A stretch of DNA of 8,690 nucleotides from Candidatus Limnocylindrales bacterium (GTDB lineage: Bacteria; Chloroflexota; Limnocylindria; Limnocylindrales; CSP1-4), in NCBI GenBank assembly GCA_031292335.1, contig JARLHH010000158.1, forward strand, positions 1-8,690, given 5' to 3'. Of this stretch, positions 7,101-8,690 are shown in pieces. The translations under genes were made by a program, and so were the position numbers. Each line of letters begins with the position of its first letter. The first letter of the stretch is position 1. The notes below the pieces were generated by a model. The model was not told the origin of the DNA. It saw only the letters and a program-made list of their open reading frames with translations, and ran no database searches.

Positions 7101-7844
7101 GAGCCGGTCAAGCAGCGCCGCGAAGCGGTCGCCGAGCGCCGCGGCCAGGAACGCGCCCCAGCGGGCTCGGATCCAGCGGAGCTGCCCGCCGAGGCTGGCC
7201 GGTTCCGCGAGGGCAGGCGCCCGCAGCATCGAGACGAGGTCCTGGCTGTCCGGCCCGAACGGCGTCCGGCCGGCGAAGAAGCGGCCGAGCTCCTCGATCA
7301 CGGACCGGTAGCGCGTGGCGGCCGCCAGGTCGGCGTCGTCGAACAGCTCCCGGAAGGGATCGGCGGCCGGGTTCGAGTTGGCGAGCCAGCAGTTGACCAG
7401 CTCCTCGAGCGCGATCTCGCGGTTGGGCGTCCCGTCGGTCTCGCCCGCGAGGTACGCGCCCACGCTCAGCTCGCCGCGGTGGACGGCGAGCGGCGGGAAG
7501 CGCTCGGTGAACCGGGCGAGGGTCGCGTCCGTCGCGTCCGTGCCGACGAGCTCGTCGAGGTGGTCGAGCGCGTCGTCGATCGCCTCCGGGTCCTCCTGCT
7601 CGCGATAGATCCCCACCACGGCATGCAGCACTTCGTCGACCAGGCCGAGGGCGTTGAGCTCACCCGGACTGACCACCGCGTCGGCCAGCCCGTCGGTCCG
7701 TCGCCGGGCGGTCATCTCCGCGGCCAGGCTGCGCACCGCCCGCAGGTTCGCCAGGACGACGTTGCCGGAAAGCTCGAAGAGCGTCTCGTTCAGGCGATAC
7801 CGGGCCCGTGCATCCGCCGAGACGTGAAACTCGCGCCGGCTCAT
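4113..7844 (-). CDS. Large GH13 alpha-amylase-superfamily protein with long N- and C-terminal helical extensions
   Basis: This 1243-residue protein has no signal peptide and probably acts on alpha-glucans or malto-oligosaccharides in the cytoplasm. Residues 1-295 are an unrecognised, largely helical region. The (beta/alpha)8 catalytic part spans about 300-740: region I is SDMVPNH (D408, N412, H413), region II IIRFDAAM (R526, nucleophile D528), region III LLLAEAF (acid/base E593), and region IV FMNNPDE (649-655), where D654 is kept but the usual His is Pro653. The catalytic triad is thus complete. Residues about 750-850 may be the beta-sandwich after the barrel. Residues 925-978 are an Ala/Glu/Pro/Thr linker with a small tandem repeat, and 980-1243 form a second helical region rich in Ala. 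KSTYVWLDQLSK, GLWLIGLWERS and MPGLPMFGHGQVEGF match a subfamily I recall as uncharacterised alpha-amylase-like proteins. Hydrolase versus transglycosylase cannot be told. The start overlaps the upstream stop as ATGA, with no Shine-Dalgarno site, implying coupled translation. Confidence 0.9.
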   Translation of the reverse strand: MSRREFHVSADARARYRLNETLFELSGNVVLANLRAVRSLAAEMTARRRTDGLADAVVSPGELNALGLVDEVLHAVVGIYREQEDPEAIDDALDHLDELVGTDATDATLARFTERFPPLAVHRGELSVGAYLAGETDGTPNREIALEELVNCWLANSNPAADPFRELFDDADLAAATRYRSVIEELGRFFAGRTPFGPDSQDLVSMLRAPALAEPASLGGQLRWIRARWGAFLAAALGDRFAALLDRLVTGIDIVAEDERALWLRFHGGPGAGGAAEPPDFGGLDVEPERFSEDKAWMPRAVIMAKSTYVWLDQLSKSHGRPIRRLDEIPDEELDRLARWGFSGLWLIGLWERSAASQRIKQLRGNPDAVASAYSLRDYAIADDLGGEAAYANLRDRAWSRGIRLASDMVPNHMGIDSRWVMEHPDWFLSRPDAPYPAYSFSGPDLSSDPRVGVYLEDHYWDATDAAVVFKREDRWTGQVRFVYHGNDGTSMPWNDTAQLDYLRPDVREAVIQTILAVARRFPIIRFDAAMTLAKKHIERLWYPEPGQGGAIPSRAESAMSKAAFDAAIPVEFWREVVDRVAAEVPDTLLLAEAFWLMEGYFVRTLGMHRVYNSAFMNMLRDEKNADYRLVVKNTLEFDPEILKRYVNFMNNPDEKTAVDQFGTGDKYFGIATMMSTMPGLPMFGHGQVEGFAEKYGMEFRRAYWDERPNEALVGRHEWQIFPLLHRRRLFAEVRDFRLYDVIDDAGHVNEDVFAYSNRSGDDRALVIYHNRFGSMRGRIRQSVAFAEKGPDGEKHLVRSNLVEGLGLTAEPGAVTIYRDVLAGVEHVREISDLRTHGFRVVLDAYATHVYMGWREIGGQAAAEYRALAAELGGAGVPSVEAALVERRLRPLHDAVAIVMNEGQLRDLVDAVGATLAGRVRIASATTGSGSVRADATADAHAEGPAAAAEAVAAEAVAAEPVAAPATQPATSAEPAVVLPDLRQVAASAAARCADALRGAREATGTAIDDASIDALAKRFEARLRSALLLATDPALGLPQTGAGLDPADAAALARARATVAVGLPPDTATWGALLGWLAADALAGVLEPDAAARRGRGWFDRAGIGRVMADAYRWRGLDEGAAWWTVEAVRHLCARPGEAALAAPVAERAGRLVRAWFADDDLGRWLGVNRHEGIAYVNRESFEQALRWLVVVAAVDAAAEEAAPGDASAQLLVAAAELAARLSAEAAAVGYQVGRLVERVTG
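4966..5010 (-). repeat. 15-bp tandem repeat inside the GH13 gene linker
   Basis: TCGGCGGCGACTGCC occurs twice back to back (4966-4980 and 4981-4995), followed by a degenerate third unit (TCGGCCGCGGCCGCC, 4996-5010). The unit is five codons long, so copy-number changes would keep the frame; the encoded repeat is of AEAVA type. It lies in the disordered linker between the catalytic part and the C-terminal helical region. Confidence 0.8.
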
Positions 7845-8690
7845 GGCGTCATCGGGATCCCGAACAGGCGGATCTCACTGATCGGGGCCTGCGTCGTCGG
7901 GCTGCCAACCGCCGGCGTCTTCTTGGCCGGGTACCAGTCGAGGACCGTGATCCGCAGCCGGGTCACGCCCACGACCCCGAGCTGGGGTGGGATGTCGACC
8001 CGCTGGGATCCTTCGACGTCCACCAGCTTGAGAGGGATGGCGATCTGGTTGTCGAACCGGATCGTCACGTTGCGGGGTCGATCGTTGCCGAAGTAGATGT
8101 CCTGGGTGCGCTGCCAGCCGTTCCAGAGCTGAATCTGGGTGACCGCGGCCGGGGCGAAGGTGACCTCGAGCCACTGGTCAGCCGGGCTGTTCGTGCCCAT
8201 CTTCCAGGATGTGGTCGGGTCACCGTCGATGGCGGCCGACGGCGGGTGGTTCGCGAGCGACGACGAGGCAGTTGCCCCGGTCAGCGTGAGGGCGATCGCC
8301 GGGCCGGGAGGGAGCGTCGCCGGCGCCGCCGACGGCCCGGGGCTCGCGGCGCCCGCGGAGGACGCCGACGCCGACGCGTTCGGGAGGGACGCACCGGCTG
8401 ACGCCGACGTAGCTGTGGACGGGCTCGTGCCCGGCGGCGCCGGCGTGGCCTTGCCTGCTCCACCGCCGAGAAGGATCGCGGCACCGCCGCCCGCGAGCAG
8501 CAGGAACAGGATGCCCGCCCCGACGACCAGCGGGAGCGGGTTGCGGCCCCGGCGCACGGCGGGAACGGCCGCTTCCGGCGTGACCGACGGGTGTGCGACC
8601 GGACGGGTTGGCCCGGACGGGAACTCCCAGGTTGGCCCGGTCGCCGCCGGCGGTGTCGCTGGTCCAGCCGGGGGTGGGACGGGTCCCGTC
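7841..8690 (-). CDS. Membrane-anchored protein with discoidin-like (NADase-type glycan-binding) domain, 5' end cut off by the window
   Basis: The frame stays open from the stop at 7841 to the right edge (282 full codons). A GTG at 8557 could start it, but the sequence upstream continues as a Pro/Thr-rich stretch (such as AGPATPPAATGPTWEFPSGP) that looks coding, so the true start is probably outside. In order: the Pro-rich segment; a basic RRGRN; a membrane helix at about 8539-8462 (PLPLVVGAGILFLLLAGGG); an Ala/Ser/Pro linker at about 8449-8300; and a beta-sandwich domain at about 8296-7859. That domain has AIDGDPTTSW, RPRNVTIRFDN, LRITVLDWYP and ISEIRLFG, which fit the discoidin-like domain annotated as NADase-type glycan-binding. 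Basic residues before the helix place the domain outside the cell. Relatives often carry an N-terminal zinc ribbon, but none is visible here. The gene overlaps the GH13 gene as ATGA, implying co-translation and perhaps a joint role in sensing or binding glucans; the latter is inferred. Confidence 0.82.
   Translation of the reverse strand, partial: TGPVPPPAGPATPPAATGPTWEFPSGPTRPVAHPSVTPEAAVPAVRRGRNPLPLVVGAGILFLLLAGGGAAILLGGGAGKATPAPPGTSPSTATSASAGASLPNASASASSAGAASPGPSAAPATLPPGPAIALTLTGATASSSLANHPPSAAIDGDPTTSWKMGTNSPADQWLEVTFAPAAVTQIQLWNGWQRTQDIYFGNDRPRNVTIRFDNQIAIPLKLVDVEGSQRVDIPPQLGVVGVTRLRITVLDWYPAKKTPAVGSPTTQAPISEIRLFGIPMTP

Noticed and set aside
6888..8096. Open frame of 402 codons on the plus strand
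   Set aside because: Antisense to both the GH13 and the discoidin-like gene and crosses their junction; no motifs.
8606..8640. 11-bp direct repeat GGTTGGCCCGG, copies 24 nt apart
   Set aside because: It encodes repeated Gly-Pro-Thr in a Pro-rich segment and is in frame; explained by low-complexity coding sequence.

Overview
This is a very GC-rich window (roughly 70% or more by eye) with densely packed genes, GC-biased codons and little intergenic DNA. No rRNA, tRNA, CRISPR array, IS element or phage gene is visible. The composition, the leaderless-looking promoters and the type of GH13 enzyme suggest a high-GC Chloroflexota (Limnocylindria/Ellin6529-like) or actinobacterial chromosome. The phylum is an inference from general knowledge and was not tested.

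Layout, left to right. (1) 1-899, minus strand: the N-terminal half of a 2Fe-2S ferredoxin plus ASKHA-fold ATPase of the RACo / DUF4445 type (corrinoid-protein reductive activator), running off the left edge. (2) 1051-1485, plus strand, divergent from it: an ArsR-type winged-helix regulator with a lysine-rich tail. (3) 3718-1521, minus strand: a two-gene unit encoding a DDAH/arginine-deiminase-like guanidino-group hydrolase followed by an M20 (ArgE/DapE-type) metallo-deacylase, joined by an ATGA stop/start overlap. (4) 3837-4097, plus strand: a small highly charged protein of unknown function with a good Shine-Dalgarno site. (5) 8690-4113, minus strand: a second ATGA-coupled pair, a membrane-anchored discoidin-like (NADase-type glycan-binding) protein whose N-terminus lies beyond the right edge, then a 1243-residue GH13 alpha-amylase-superfamily protein with long helical extensions on both sides.

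How the genes may work together. The two ATGA-linked pairs are probably co-translated and functionally linked: hydrolysis of an arginine-like guanidino compound plus removal of an acyl or peptide group in one case; a carbohydrate-sensing or binding surface protein and an intracellular glucan-active enzyme in the other. These pathway links are inferences.

The most interesting non-coding signal is that three unrelated start codons (899 minus, 1051 plus, 3718 minus) each have a TA-containing hexamer exactly 6 nt upstream. This places the expected transcription start on the A of the ATG, implying leaderless mRNAs. Two small perfect palindromes sit on the core promoters and are candidate operators. 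I found no convincing previously undescribed system; the GH13 protein and its coupled partner are the best candidates for new biology.
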